Shown here: positions 1 through 8,442 of the stretch, piece by piece
Numbering within the stretch: position 1 is the first letter of the stretch
Layout of the letters: each line of letters starts with the position of its first letter
Assembly (NCBI GenBank): GCA_002434915.1
Contig: DJLG01000030.1
Span: 711-31,302 of the forward strand
DNA from: Proteobacteria bacterium UBA6522
Lineage (GTDB): Bacteria > Pseudomonadota > Gammaproteobacteria > Steroidobacterales > Rariloculaceae
Length of the DNA: 30,592 nucleotides
Reading direction: 5' to 3'
Notes under the pieces: generated by a model
Databases searched by the model: none
The model's input: only the letters and a program-made list of their open reading frames with translations
Told to the model about the DNA's origin: nothing
Made by a program: the position numbers and the translations under genes

Positions 1-437
1 TTAGGACCATTCCAAATGCCATTTTGACGCCTTAAAATCCAACCCGCATCTGGAGTAATGGACCAGTACCCAGCAATCGTGTCAGCTAAACGTAACGCTT
101 CACTAGGACCAAGTCTTGATAGCTGGCTTCTCTGTATGTTTCTTCTGCTTAACTCAGTTTGATGGGTTTGATCTAAAACATTGAAACCAAAAAACCCCCA
201 CTCCTGAATAGCAATATTAACTATGCGACGCCTGACCCCTGATAATGAATATATCTGGCAAGAACTATCAATTACATTGAGCTCTCCAGGTATTCCATCA
301 ACTCGCTTTGACGGGGCAGTAATATTAAGTTTTTCTGAGGGTAGCCGATCAAGGAAGAACTGCCCTTGGGCCACAGATGTAACACCAATTGTCGTAATCA
401 AGAAAAAAATAGGCTTTTTTAAAAAAGAAATGGGCAT
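1..437 (-). CDS. Secreted protein, C-terminus cut by window edge (possibly DUF2272-like)
   Basis: Reading the minus strand from the ATG at 437 gives 145 codons with no stop up to the window edge, so the gene continues to the left. The product starts with a Sec-type signal peptide: MPIS, a basic KK pair, a hydrophobic stretch, then a likely cleavage near VAQG (residues 22-25). The mature part contains RRIVNIAIQEW near residues 72-82 and GYWSITPDAGW near residues 120-130. This pattern of an I-A-x-x-EW helix followed by a YW segment reminded me of the DUF2272 family of uncharacterised secreted proteins, but the diagnostic downstream part is missing. Expected in the periplasm or outer membrane. 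The family call is weak; the reading frame and signal peptide are seen directly. Confidence 0.6.
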   Translation of the reverse strand, partial: MPISFLKKPIFFLITTIGVTSVAQGQFFLDRLPSEKLNITAPSKRVDGIPGELNVIDSSCQIYSLSGVRRRIVNIAIQEWGFFGFNVLDQTHQTELSRRNIQRSQLSRLGPSEALRLADTIAGYWSITPDAGWILRRQNGIWNGP

Positions 438-485
438 CAATAAAACTTCGCTAAGTATTAATAGTAGTCAAACATAGAACAATTG

Positions 486-743
486 TTACTTCCATAACTG
501 ATCAGGAAGAAGCCCTAATGCTCCCAAGGCATACTGAGATAAAAAACCACAATTAGTGCAAGCAGTAACTATGGAGGGAATACCTGTACCACCAACTAAA
601 AAACCAGAAACGCTATCCTGAATCGTCTGGTTAAAATACCCATCAACTAAAGTAAAGGCATCATTACCACACCTTGGACATGGACTATTTACACCCTTTT
701 CAATAAGTTTCTGAATTATGTCGTCTTTCTCAAGTTTATTCAT
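486..743 (-). CDS. Small zinc-ribbon protein, function unknown
   Basis: This 85-residue protein has two CxxC knuckles, CPRC at residues 22-25 and CTNC at residues 62-65. This is the layout of a single zinc ribbon with a long insert. The insert contains a glycine-rich hydrophobic run (FLVGGTGIPSIVTA, residues 48-61), and the C-terminus is also apolar (LGALGLLPDQLW). There is no export signal, so it should act in the cytoplasm, perhaps as a small nucleic-acid- or protein-binding module. It lies about 50 bp upstream of the secreted gene to its left, on the same strand, so the two may be cotranscribed. The paired knuckles make it a believable gene. No specific role can be assigned. Confidence 0.75.
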   Translation of the reverse strand: MNKLEKDDIIQKLIEKGVNSPCPRCGNDAFTLVDGYFNQTIQDSVSGFLVGGTGIPSIVTACTNCGFLSQYALGALGLLPDQLWK

Positions 744-925
744 GACGTAATCATTACCCGGTTTTTAAAAATCTATTAGTGTCGAATCATGGGTAGTCAC
801 TTAGACCCTACCAGTTCTAATATAAAGGATAAATCGGGGTGAATTACCATATGAATAGCTAAAAAAGACAACACCGCCCCCTCAAGACCCATAAAAGCAT
901 TGAATCTGAGTGATATCATAGAGGA

Positions 926-1951
926 ATGAAGAAAAAACTAGCATTAGCATTTTTAGCACTGTGGATTGCCTTACCTGCTACTGGGCATCACAGTGCTAAA
1001 ATTTTTGACTCGGAAACTGTGTTAGCTCTCCCAGGTACAGTAACCAGATTTAACTGGGCCAACCCTCACACATATATTTATGTGGAAACTGTAAATCAGG
1101 CTGGAGAGGCTACTGAATGGGAGATTGAGACAGATGCTGTACCAATTCTAGCTCGCAGTGGTTGGACCCGCGAATCAATTCGGCCTGGTGATCAAATTCT
1201 AGTCCGTGCAATGCCAGATCGGAATCGACAACGAAATCATGCGTTACTTCTCACTCTTGAGAAAGATGATGGCTCAATATTGTCTGCAAGATCCTATTTC
1301 CTTAGGCAATCAAATGATACTGAATCACTAGCCCAAGCAACTAGTTTTTCAGGAACTTGGGAGCTCCGCCATGACGATTATGATATTTATTATGCCGACT
1401 GGGGAAAGGTTGGTATCACTGAAAAAGGTGCGGCTGCGAGCGCTGAATTCGACGTTAGAATGGATAGCCCAGCAGCCCAATGTGTTGCAGCGCCACTCCC
1501 ATCAATCCTAGTTGCCCCTTATCTAAATGAGATAGAAATTCACGATGAAACTATCATTATTCGCAATGAGCGGTTTAATGCGGAACGGATCATCCACCTA
1601 GATGGGCGAGAACATCCCGTCAATGGAGAACGCACAAACCAAGGGTATGCAGTCGGTCGGTGGGAGGGAGATACCTTAGTCGTTGACACAAGACTTTTTT
1701 CAGATCACAGGGCGCCTATATCAGGACAACAAGGAAATGGCGGAGTGCCATCAGGTGCAAACAAGCGCGTAGTTGAAAGGTATTCTTTAAGTGAAGATGG
1801 CAGCCGACTACTCATTGATTTTACGGTGGAAGATTCTGAGTATTTAGCTGAACCATTTAGCGGTCATGTGGAATGGTATTATGCACCACACTTTGAAGTA
1901 ATGGGCTTTGACTGTAACCTAGAAAACTCAAGTCGCTACACTCTTCAATAG
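926..1951 (+). CDS. DUF6152-type secreted two-domain protein (copy 1, tandem pair)
   Basis: A 341-residue exported protein of the DUF6152 type; function unknown. The signal peptide is residues 1-20, and a good cleavage site (PATG) falls directly before His21-His22, so the mature chain would start with His. The N-terminal domain (about 21-130) carries the family hallmarks: LPGTV, WANPH, EWEIE and GWTRESIRPGD. The C-terminal domain (about 140-341) carries HLDGREHPVNG, YAVGRWEGDTLVVDT and a terminal FDCN. It has only two cysteines (AAQC and FDCN), as expected for one disulfide. A GAGGA sequence abuts the ATG with no spacer, which is unusual, but no better start exists. The next gene, 11 bp downstream, is a close paralogue. 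The sequence supports a periplasmic or cell-surface role, not a reaction. Confidence 0.85.
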   Translation: MKKKLALAFLALWIALPATGHHSAKIFDSETVLALPGTVTRFNWANPHTYIYVETVNQAGEATEWEIETDAVPILARSGWTRESIRPGDQILVRAMPDRNRQRNHALLLTLEKDDGSILSARSYFLRQSNDTESLAQATSFSGTWELRHDDYDIYYADWGKVGITEKGAAASAEFDVRMDSPAAQCVAAPLPSILVAPYLNEIEIHDETIIIRNERFNAERIIHLDGREHPVNGERTNQGYAVGRWEGDTLVVDTRLFSDHRAPISGQQGNGGVPSGANKRVVERYSLSEDGSRLLIDFTVEDSEYLAEPFSGHVEWYYAPHFEVMGFDCNLENSSRYTLQ

Positions 1952-1962
1952 GTCTAAGGATA

Positions 1963-2952
1963 ATGCGTATTTATCGAAGCATTTATGGTTTAACTTTGGT
2001 AGCAATCTTCTTTGCAACACCCATTTTTGGTCATCATGGTTTTACTTCTATCTTTGATATGGACACGGTTCTAACGTTCCAAGGCACAGTCAGTCGCTAT
2101 GACTGGCGGAATCCTCATGTTTATATTTATGTGGAAACAAACACCACAGGGGAAACCGTAGAGTGGCAGCTTGAGGGGGACCCAACACCAATAATGATGC
2201 GAAGCGGCTGGACTTCAACAATCCTGTCACCAGGTGACTTAGTTACAATTAGGGCCCACCCCGATAGAAATACCGAAAGAAATCACGGTTTATTAACGTC
2301 CCTAACTAAACAAGATGGGGTTTTCTTAACGCCGAGGTCTGGCTCACGTATCTCAAATGCACGTGCATCGAGCCTCGAGGGTGTTTGGGATGGACTGCCA
2401 GGGTTTAATACACGTACCTTTGTGTATGGTGCTCTCACTGATAAGGGCACAGCAGCCCAGGCTGCATACACCGAAGCTGACAACCCCACCTCTGATTGTA
2501 TTCCCTTTCCTACGCCAACAATTGTGGCAGCGCCCTATTTAAATCAAATAGAAATATTGGATGACCGAATTATAGTAAAGACCGAAGTTTTTCAGGTAGA
2601 GCGAACATTTTATACCGATGGGCGAGATCATCCTGTGAATGGTGAAAGAACAAATCAGGGGCATTCAATTGCACATTGGGAAGGGGATGTGTTGATTGTA
2701 GATACAACACTTTTTTCAGACAATCGCTTTGGAAACCGGAGTGGAATTCCCTCAGGTTCTCAAAAACATAGCATAGAACGATTCCGTCTAAGTGATGACA
2801 AAACCCAGCTCCTTATCGACTATGTCATTGATGACCCTGAGTACATGGTAGATCCAATGACCGGAAGCATGAGCTGGAGCTATGCACCAGAACGTGAACC
2901 AATGCCGTTCGCATGTAACCCAGAAAACGCTAGATTGTACGAACTACAGTAA
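1963..2952 (+). CDS. DUF6152-type secreted two-domain protein (copy 2, tandem pair)
   Basis: A 329-residue paralogue of the preceding gene, 11 bp downstream, almost certainly in the same transcript and the product of a tandem duplication: long motifs are shared (NPHxYIYVET, HPVNGERTNQG). Signal peptide residues 1-23 end in IFG, followed by His24-His25. The N-domain shows FQGTV, WRNPH, EWQLE and GWTSTILSPGD. The C-domain shows the first cysteine in SDCIPFP, YTDGRDHPVNG, AHWEGDVLIVDT and a final FACNPEN. GRWEGD of the family is AHWEGD here. An AAGGATA sequence precedes the ATG at very short spacing. Predicted periplasmic, with one disulfide. Biochemical role unknown. The pair is followed by a small ABM-domain gene that probably completes the operon. 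Confidence 0.85.
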   Translation: MRIYRSIYGLTLVAIFFATPIFGHHGFTSIFDMDTVLTFQGTVSRYDWRNPHVYIYVETNTTGETVEWQLEGDPTPIMMRSGWTSTILSPGDLVTIRAHPDRNTERNHGLLTSLTKQDGVFLTPRSGSRISNARASSLEGVWDGLPGFNTRTFVYGALTDKGTAAQAAYTEADNPTSDCIPFPTPTIVAAPYLNQIEILDDRIIVKTEVFQVERTFYTDGRDHPVNGERTNQGHSIAHWEGDVLIVDTTLFSDNRFGNRSGIPSGSQKHSIERFRLSDDKTQLLIDYVIDDPEYMVDPMTGSMSWSYAPEREPMPFACNPENARLYELQ

Positions 2953-3012
2953 AAAAGCTACCAAACTCTATTCAAAGAACAACAGGGGTTTATGGTTTGC
3001 GGAGAGTCCAGA

Positions 3013-3357
3013 ATGATCGCCGTAATTTTCGAAGTTGAAACACTTGAGGGACAACAGGGTAATTATCTGGAGTTCGCTAGAAAACTACTCCCCCTAGTAG
3101 AAAAAATTGAGGGCTTTATCTCAATAGAAAGATTTGAAAGTCTTGCCAACCCTGGAAAAATACTATCGCTGTCCTTCTGGCGAGACGAAAAGGCCATCGC
3201 TGAGTGGCGCAATATTTCCGAACATAGACAGGCTCAGCATGAGGGCCGGCAGTCAATTTTTTCTAACTATCGCATACGAATTGCCGGTATCACTCGCGAC
3301 TATGGGATGCATAAAACAAATGAATCCCCTCAAGACAGCAAAGAATTTCATGCATGA
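3013..3357 (+). CDS. Antibiotic biosynthesis monooxygenase (ABM)-like domain protein
   Basis: A small cytoplasmic protein (114 residues from this start) of the dimeric alpha-beta barrel, ABM-like superfamily. I chose the ATG at 3013 over the upstream ATG at 2992 because GGAGAG at 3001-3006 sits 6 bp before it and because relatives begin MIAVIFEVE. Family features are the opening beta strand, the EKIEGFISIERFES segment, LSLSFWRDEKAIAEWR and the EHRQAQHEGR helix. Members include cofactor-free monooxygenases, heme-degrading enzymes and stress proteins of unknown substrate, so no reaction can be named. It follows the tandem DUF6152 pair by 60 bp on the same strand and is convergent with the cytochrome gene. 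The fold assignment is fairly sure; the function is not. Confidence 0.8.
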   Translation: MIAVIFEVETLEGQQGNYLEFARKLLPLVEKIEGFISIERFESLANPGKILSLSFWRDEKAIAEWRNISEHRQAQHEGRQSIFSNYRIRIAGITRDYGMHKTNESPQDSKEFHA

Positions 3358-3376
3358 ATTGAGAAATGAAGCGCGC

Positions 3377-3967
3377 TTATAACAAAAGCATAGGAATATC
3401 GCTAAGAGATGGAGGCTCAAGACGCTCCTCTAGAAAAGAATAAATATCGGCTAAATCTTGGGCTGATAGAACTATCTCAGTATATGGCGGCATGCCACCA
3501 TCAGGATTTCTGACATACCAGCTAAACCTTGGAAAGGAAATTGGGTTTGGACCAATACGTGGGCCTTGGGCACCCCCCTGCCCCTCATTGGCATGGCACT
3601 GGTAACAACCTTTACTTCGATAAACTTGTTGGCCGATATCAACGCGCCCGACAAGAGATTGCTGTTGCACCTCTGGGGTTACAAAATCATATATCTCCTG
3701 AATCATTGTGTCGGGTAACGTATCCGGCGGATACATCGGCATACTTCCCGTTGGTTGCCGAACGTAAGAAATAAACTCATCCACAGAGAGAGCTCCAGCT
3801 GCCACACTAGGACCTAGCGCCGTCCCCTCTCCCTGAATTCCATGACAAGCACCGCAACCAAAAACCAAGAAATGATCCTGCCCATTGTTACCTTGGGCAA
3901 AAAGCTTAGAAATACTAAGACCAAAAACTAGTCCAGCGGTAAGCATGATTAAACATATACGTTTCAT
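3377..3967 (-). CDS. Periplasmic di-heme cytochrome c
   Basis: Two CxxCH heme-attachment motifs are present (numbered from the ATG at 3973): CGACH at 40-44 and CYQCH at 123-127. Candidate axial methionines are SMPMYPP (78-80) and GGMPP (161). The N-terminus is a Sec signal peptide ending near KLFAQ. Two class I cytochrome c domains are arranged in tandem, as in electron-transfer subunits that accept electrons from a periplasmic dehydrogenase. The start is likely the ATG at 3967, where AAGGA lies 5 bp upstream; the ATG at 3973 overlaps that site. The gene begins within about 10 bp of the end of the ThDP-enzyme gene, so the two form an operon. I infer that this cytochrome is the electron acceptor of that enzyme. 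Confidence 0.9.
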   Translation of the reverse strand: MKRICLIMLTAGLVFGLSISKLFAQGNNGQDHFLVFGCGACHGIQGEGTALGPSVAAGALSVDEFISYVRQPTGSMPMYPPDTLPDTMIQEIYDFVTPEVQQQSLVGRVDIGQQVYRSKGCYQCHANEGQGGAQGPRIGPNPISFPRFSWYVRNPDGGMPPYTEIVLSAQDLADIYSFLEERLEPPSLSDIPMLLL

Positions 3968-3975
3968 GACCATCC

Positions 3976-5961
3976 TTATCTTACTTGAGTAATAACATCC
4001 ACAAGTGCTGGCTCTCCTCGCTTCACCACGGCAATTGCCCGTTCTAGAGCAGGGCCAAGATCCACTGGATTATCGATAGGACCCTCCGTATATACACCAA
4101 GCCCTCTAACCATTTGAGCATAATCAATATTGGGGTCCACTAATTCATTACCGATATTTGCGCGGTCAACTCCTCGATTTCGTGCATTACACATCCTTTG
4201 AACATGCATCATCTCCATATGATATGCACGGTTATTATTCATTACACTCAAAAGTGGAATACGATGATGTGCTGCTGTCCATAGGACACCAGGTGCATAC
4301 ATTAGGTCACCATCTGTTTGAATTGAGACCGAGAATCGGCCGTGTCGACGATTAGCAAGTGCACCTCCTACCGATGCCGGAGCCCCATAACCAATTCCAC
4401 CACCACCAGCATGGCCTAGCCACTGATAAGGCTTATCAAAATCCCAAAGTCTTCTTGGCCAACCTCCACCATCACTGTAATAACTTGATACCAGGGACCA
4501 ATCCTCATTCTTGATTTTTTCCCAGATCTCCGAACATAGACGTGCTGTACTAATCGGACTAGCGTTCCATGCATAACTCGCTGCAATACGCGTATTTTCT
4601 TCTGTTAATCGACTCGCTTCTGCTAACTTCTCGCCACGTGCTTCAAATACCCGGCGCCTTGGACGCGTACTTAACCGCTTCACTGCCTCTATAAGCGCTG
4701 GTAACGTGGCCTCTGCATCGGCAGCAATAGCTAAATCCACCTCCTGCATACGACGAAAGTCTTGATAGTTTGATCGTATATATAGGTCTCCAGTAGTAAT
4801 TGAAATGAGCTTTGCATCGGGCTTTGCAACACGAGAAACAGATCGATGAAGCTGATCGCGCAGTGAATTAACAGTAGACCAAAAATCCATCACTTCTAAA
4901 CCGAGTATTACATCAGCCTGAGAGATAATTTCTCGGTTAATCGGGGGAGCGCCATTGCCAGCCCGATGGGTTTGGTTCAAAGGATGGCGTGTCGGAAAAT
5001 TCAACCGACTTCCCCCATCAATGACAGCTGCCTGTAATGTTTCTGCAAGCTCTATCAATAGAAACATGCCTTCAGGAGTGCGGGCAGCACGATCTGCTAC
5101 TAAAACAGGAAATTCCGCATTTACAAGCATCTGAGCTGCCTCTTCAACTGCTCCAGAATCACCTTGGGGCGGAGTAGGAATAGTTAACTTAGGTGTATGC
5201 AAACCTGAATCAATAGGAATTGGGGCCTCTTGTAAATGCCCATCAACTACCAGTACAACCGGTGCCATTGGTGGTGTCATGGATACTTTGTATGCGCGTA
5301 CAGCCGATTCGGCAAAATGTTCCAAGGACCAAGGGGTATCATCCCATTTAACATAATCACGAACCATATCGGCCGCATCCTGTACACCGTGATACCACTC
5401 GGCAGCTCGACGTAGCGCAGCATCATTATGGTTACCTAAAATCATGTAAACAGGAACGCGGTCACACCAAGCGTTGTATATCGCCATGGCAGCATGCTGT
5501 AAGCCCACGGTCCCATGGGCCATAACAGCTAGCGGCTTGCCTTCTGCCTTAAAGTAACCATGAGCCATTGCAACCGAAGATTCCTCATGACAGCACGTGA
5601 TTAGTTCGGGGTGCTCATTACCACCATAATTAATTATAGATTCATGTAGACCGCGAAAACTTGACCCTGGGTTTGCACAAATATAGTCAAACTCTAGCGA
5701 CTGGAAAACATCGACCATAAAATCTGATCCACTACGCTCATCTGCTGACATAACCTGTGCATGTGCCGGTGGAGCGGCCTCGTCTTCAGCAGTCATAACA
5801 GGGGCTGCCAGTCGAGAAGCAGTTTCCTCAGTGGTTTCTTGGCTTTGACTTTTATCTGATGCTGAAGATCCAATTATTGCAGCTGCACCAGCAAGGGTTC
5901 CATGCTGCAAGAATCGTCGTCGCTCAATTGAGGGTTCTTCTGGATCTCTGGATTTCGTCAT
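3976..5961 (-). CDS. Tat-exported thiamine-diphosphate-dependent enzyme (acetolactate synthase / benzoylformate decarboxylase superfamily)
   Basis: A 661-residue protein with the three-domain layout of ThDP decarboxylases. The Pyr domain (about 76-245) has the activating glutamate in CCHEESS (Glu126). The central domain is about 265-430. The PP domain (about 470-661) has GGGGIGYGAPASVGGAL and the Mg/ThDP-binding motif TDGDL (549-553), with asparagines 575-577 about 25 residues later. The first Gly of the usual GDG is Thr here. The N-terminus carries a twin-arginine signal (ERRRFLQ, residues 13-19) and an Ala-rich h-region, which is rare for this superfamily. Tat export would let ThDP be loaded in the cytoplasm before transport. 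GGAGG lies 9 bp before the ATG. The cytochrome c gene follows immediately, suggesting an oxidative 2-oxoacid or acyloin reaction. The substrate is unknown. Confidence 0.88.
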   Translation of the reverse strand: MTKSRDPEEPSIERRRFLQHGTLAGAAAIIGSSASDKSQSQETTEETASRLAAPVMTAEDEAAPPAHAQVMSADERSGSDFMVDVFQSLEFDYICANPGSSFRGLHESIINYGGNEHPELITCCHEESSVAMAHGYFKAEGKPLAVMAHGTVGLQHAAMAIYNAWCDRVPVYMILGNHNDAALRRAAEWYHGVQDAADMVRDYVKWDDTPWSLEHFAESAVRAYKVSMTPPMAPVVLVVDGHLQEAPIPIDSGLHTPKLTIPTPPQGDSGAVEEAAQMLVNAEFPVLVADRAARTPEGMFLLIELAETLQAAVIDGGSRLNFPTRHPLNQTHRAGNGAPPINREIISQADVILGLEVMDFWSTVNSLRDQLHRSVSRVAKPDAKLISITTGDLYIRSNYQDFRRMQEVDLAIAADAEATLPALIEAVKRLSTRPRRRVFEARGEKLAEASRLTEENTRIAASYAWNASPISTARLCSEIWEKIKNEDWSLVSSYYSDGGGWPRRLWDFDKPYQWLGHAGGGGIGYGAPASVGGALANRRHGRFSVSIQTDGDLMYAPGVLWTAAHHRIPLLSVMNNNRAYHMEMMHVQRMCNARNRGVDRANIGNELVDPNIDYAQMVRGLGVYTEGPIDNPVDLGPALERAIAVVKRGEPALVDVITQVR

Positions 5962-6195
5962 AATTTGGAACCTCCACTTCTCTGTTAAAACACTCCAGAG
6001 AATTCATAACTAACATAGTTTATGTTCTTTAATTCTAACAATCTAATATGACCAAACCATCGATCCAATAAAGCCAAAGATTTGTATATTTTTAGCTATT
6101 CTAGAATAGTGGAGTCTAGGACGACTACCCAAAACAACTAAAAGACAGGGTAGAATCTATTCTAGAAATAATAATTTTAACTCTTGAGGGTCATC
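5962..6195. promoter_or_regulatory. Divergent intergenic region with several palindromes
   Basis: This 234-bp gap separates the divergent ThDP-enzyme and DUF6152 genes and must hold both promoters. It has AACATAGTTTATGTT (6012-6026, 6-bp arms), a perfect 14-bp palindrome CTATTCTAGAATAG (6096-6109), a CTACCC/GGGTAG hairpin (6125-6130 and 6148-6153), and a second CTATTCTAGAA copy (6157-6167), 61 bp after the first. The repeated half-site suggests a dimeric regulator binding two sites about six helical turns apart. No regulator gene lies nearby. The repeats are seen directly; the operator role is inferred. Confidence 0.4.
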
Positions 6196-7227
6196 ATGTT
6201 ACGAGCAGCTTTATTTGTTTTTGCAACAACCCTGCCACTATTAACAAACAGCCATCATAGTAGTGCTGGTCTTTTTGACCACGACAATATGGTTGAAATT
6301 GAGGGAATAATCACCGGGGTACGATGGAGAAACCCTCACCCGGAGTATACAGCTGAAGTAACAGACGATAATGGTGACACTGTAGAGTGGCGCATTGAAA
6401 CTGGCTCTGTAAGTACACTCAGACTGCGTGGTGTAACCAGAGACTTCATTCAAGTCGGCGATAGGGTAAGACTGGCAGGAGCCTCCTCATTACGTGGTTT
6501 ACCCGAAATGTTTGCTGAAAATATGTTGCTAGATGACGGACGGGAAGTGCTGCTAAGAGCTGTTTCCAAACCATTCTGGCCGGCTGGGATCACCGGTAAT
6601 CTTTACCAACGGGAAACTGATGAGGAACAAGCCTCACAAGGACGTCAAGGTGCCGATGGTATGTTCCGAGCGTGGACCCCAATCTTTGACGACCCGGAGG
6701 GTTATCCTCTTCTAAGCGCAGGCGATTACCCTTTAACCACACAAGCCAATACCCTTAAATCCCAGTGGAACCCAAACAACAGCCCCTACAATGGATGCAA
6801 CCCAAAACCTATGCCCTATATCATGGGATCAGCCTATCCCATAGCAATTGAACCAATAGAAGAAAATATTCTGATTAAAATCGAGGAGTTTGACCTGGAA
6901 CGCCTTATACACATGGATAACTTACCTCCACCCAATCCAAACACTTATTCCCATCTTGGTTATTCAAACGGTCGTTGGGACGGCGACGACTTAGTTATAG
7001 AAACCGAAAAAATTCAAGCTGGTCACCTTTATGGGGATGGGACTCCAACAAGTAGGGCGGTTCATCTTCTAGAACGTTTTGAATTGAATGAAGATCAGGG
7101 TCGACTTTACTATACGCTGTCTGTGACAGACCCAGAGTCATTTACTGAGGATCTAGAATTCAAACGTTATTGGGTATGGCAGCCTGATATTAAGGTCGAG
7201 GCATACGATTGCAACAATGAGCAATAA
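6196..7227 (+). CDS. DUF6152-type secreted two-domain protein (copy 3)
   Basis: The start is placed at the ATG at 6196, because GAGGG at 6186-6190 lies 5 bp upstream; a TTG at 6184 is also in frame but overlaps that site. The 343-residue product has a signal peptide of 19 residues ending in TNS, directly before His20-His21. The N-domain has IEGIITGV, WRNPHPEY, EWRIE and VTRDFIQVGD. The C-domain has GMFRAW, the first cysteine in NGCNPKPMP, ERLIHMD, GRWDGDDLVIET and the final YDCNN. GRWEGD reads GRWDGD here. It is 135 bp upstream of the TRAP transporter genes on the same strand. It may be cotranscribed with them, which would place it in the periplasm beside the solute-binding protein. Confidence 0.85.
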   Translation: MLRAALFVFATTLPLLTNSHHSSAGLFDHDNMVEIEGIITGVRWRNPHPEYTAEVTDDNGDTVEWRIETGSVSTLRLRGVTRDFIQVGDRVRLAGASSLRGLPEMFAENMLLDDGREVLLRAVSKPFWPAGITGNLYQRETDEEQASQGRQGADGMFRAWTPIFDDPEGYPLLSAGDYPLTTQANTLKSQWNPNNSPYNGCNPKPMPYIMGSAYPIAIEPIEENILIKIEEFDLERLIHMDNLPPPNPNTYSHLGYSNGRWDGDDLVIETEKIQAGHLYGDGTPTSRAVHLLERFELNEDQGRLYYTLSVTDPESFTEDLEFKRYWVWQPDIKVEAYDCNNEQ

Positions 7228-7251
7228 TTTAATTCTAACTACATAGATTTT

Positions 7252-7263
7252 TTAGAATTCTAA
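7252..7263. repeat. 12-bp perfect palindrome upstream of the TRAP genes
   Basis: TTAGAATTCTAA is a perfect inverted repeat, 24 bp after the DUF6152 stop codon and about 100 bp before the DctP reading frame. It could be an operator for the transporter genes. A palindrome of this length can also arise by chance in AT-rich DNA. Confidence 0.25.
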
Positions 7264-7362
7264 TATTTACTGAAATATCTCAATGAATAGAGCTATTCAA
7301 TACTTAACGATGCATCTACTAATGGGTCTAGCTCAATCATAGATAAAACGCGTCGCAATCTC

Positions 7363-8442
7363 TTGGCATCCCTTACAGGGTTAGGCCTTTCTGCGCCATT
7401 TATCTCAGGTAAACGGGATTGGTCTCAGGAACCCATTACTCTTCGTTACACTTCTCACACGCCGAGATCCCATGGCCTATACACAGAAGGCTTTGTTCCA
7501 TTTGCTGAACTGGTAGAAAAAGAAACAGGAGGGCGACTGCGATTAGAGCCCTTTACTGACAAGATCCTCCATGGCCCGATAGATGGGTTTAAGGCAGCAG
7601 TTACTGGGATTACAGATTACACTCACTCATATATTACCTACCAACCGGGCAGTTTCAGGTTGCTCCACGCACCACAACTTCCCTTTATGTTCTCAAGCCC
7701 CCAGGTCGCTAGTCTGGTAGTGGAAGAGTTATACCCTAAACATTTCAAAGAAGAGTTTGAAAAGATGGGCGTATATTTTGCCCACTGCGATTGCACAAGC
7801 CCCTACAACATAATTTCTAAAACACCTATCCGAAGTCTGGAAGACTTAAATGGAATAAAGATACGTGCAACTGGCGGGCTTACCTCAGAAATACTTAGGG
7901 AACTAGGCGCGGTTCCTGTCGCAATTGCTGCAGCAGAGACTTACCCCGCATTTCAGCGAGGAGTTATAGATGCTGTGTCGCTTTCTGCATCAGATATTGT
8001 CGCTTATAGACTTCAAGAAATTGGCCTTTATTACACGCGGGTCGATATAAATATTCTTGTATTGCACTACTGCCTCAACCAACGCAGTTTTGACGCTTTA
8101 CCGCAAGATTTGAGAATAGCGTTATACCAATTACTGCGCATAAGAAGTCAACTTACGGTACAGAACTTCTATAGTGGTTCTGGGTATGAACATGCATTTG
8201 AGACGCTTCGAGAATCAGGAGTGGAAATTTTCGAACTTGAAGAAGATGAGCTTAATCGCTGGAGAGAGAAAGTAGCCCCACTAAAAGAACGCTACATCGC
8301 TCAACAGGAAGCGGCCGGTTTATCAGCGCGGGCTGCTGTAAGCGACCTCGAATCATTAGCTGCAGAATATGCCTCTCTATCAAATAGTCAGATTAACGAT
8401 CGCATCATGAATTCCCCAACTCAGGGAATCATCGATCTATGA
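7363..8442 (+). CDS. dctP: TRAP transporter solute-binding protein (DctP family), start uncertain
   Basis: Periplasmic solute receptor of a tripartite ATP-independent transporter. The fold is clear: ITLRYTSHTPRSHG near the N-terminus, ADD-like segment IRSLEDLNGIKIRATGG with the carboxylate-binding Arg at about 168, and ETYPAFQRGVIDAV at about 192-205. The substrate is probably an organic acid. The only table-listed common start in frame is TTG at 7363. However, the frame stays open upstream to 7291 and encodes DKTRRNLLASLTGLGL, a Tat-like signal whose arginine pair (7351-7356) lies before that TTG. The true N-terminus therefore probably lies upstream, at a rare start such as ATC/ATA (7336-7341) or after a frameshift. 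The stop overlaps the DctQ start by 4 bp. Confidence 0.85.
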   Translation: MASLTGLGLSAPFISGKRDWSQEPITLRYTSHTPRSHGLYTEGFVPFAELVEKETGGRLRLEPFTDKILHGPIDGFKAAVTGITDYTHSYITYQPGSFRLLHAPQLPFMFSSPQVASLVVEELYPKHFKEEFEKMGVYFAHCDCTSPYNIISKTPIRSLEDLNGIKIRATGGLTSEILRELGAVPVAIAAAETYPAFQRGVIDAVSLSASDIVAYRLQEIGLYYTRVDINILVLHYCLNQRSFDALPQDLRIALYQLLRIRSQLTVQNFYSGSGYEHAFETLRESGVEIFELEEDELNRWREKVAPLKERYIAQQEAAGLSARAAVSDLESLAAEYASLSNSQINDRIMNSPTQGIIDL

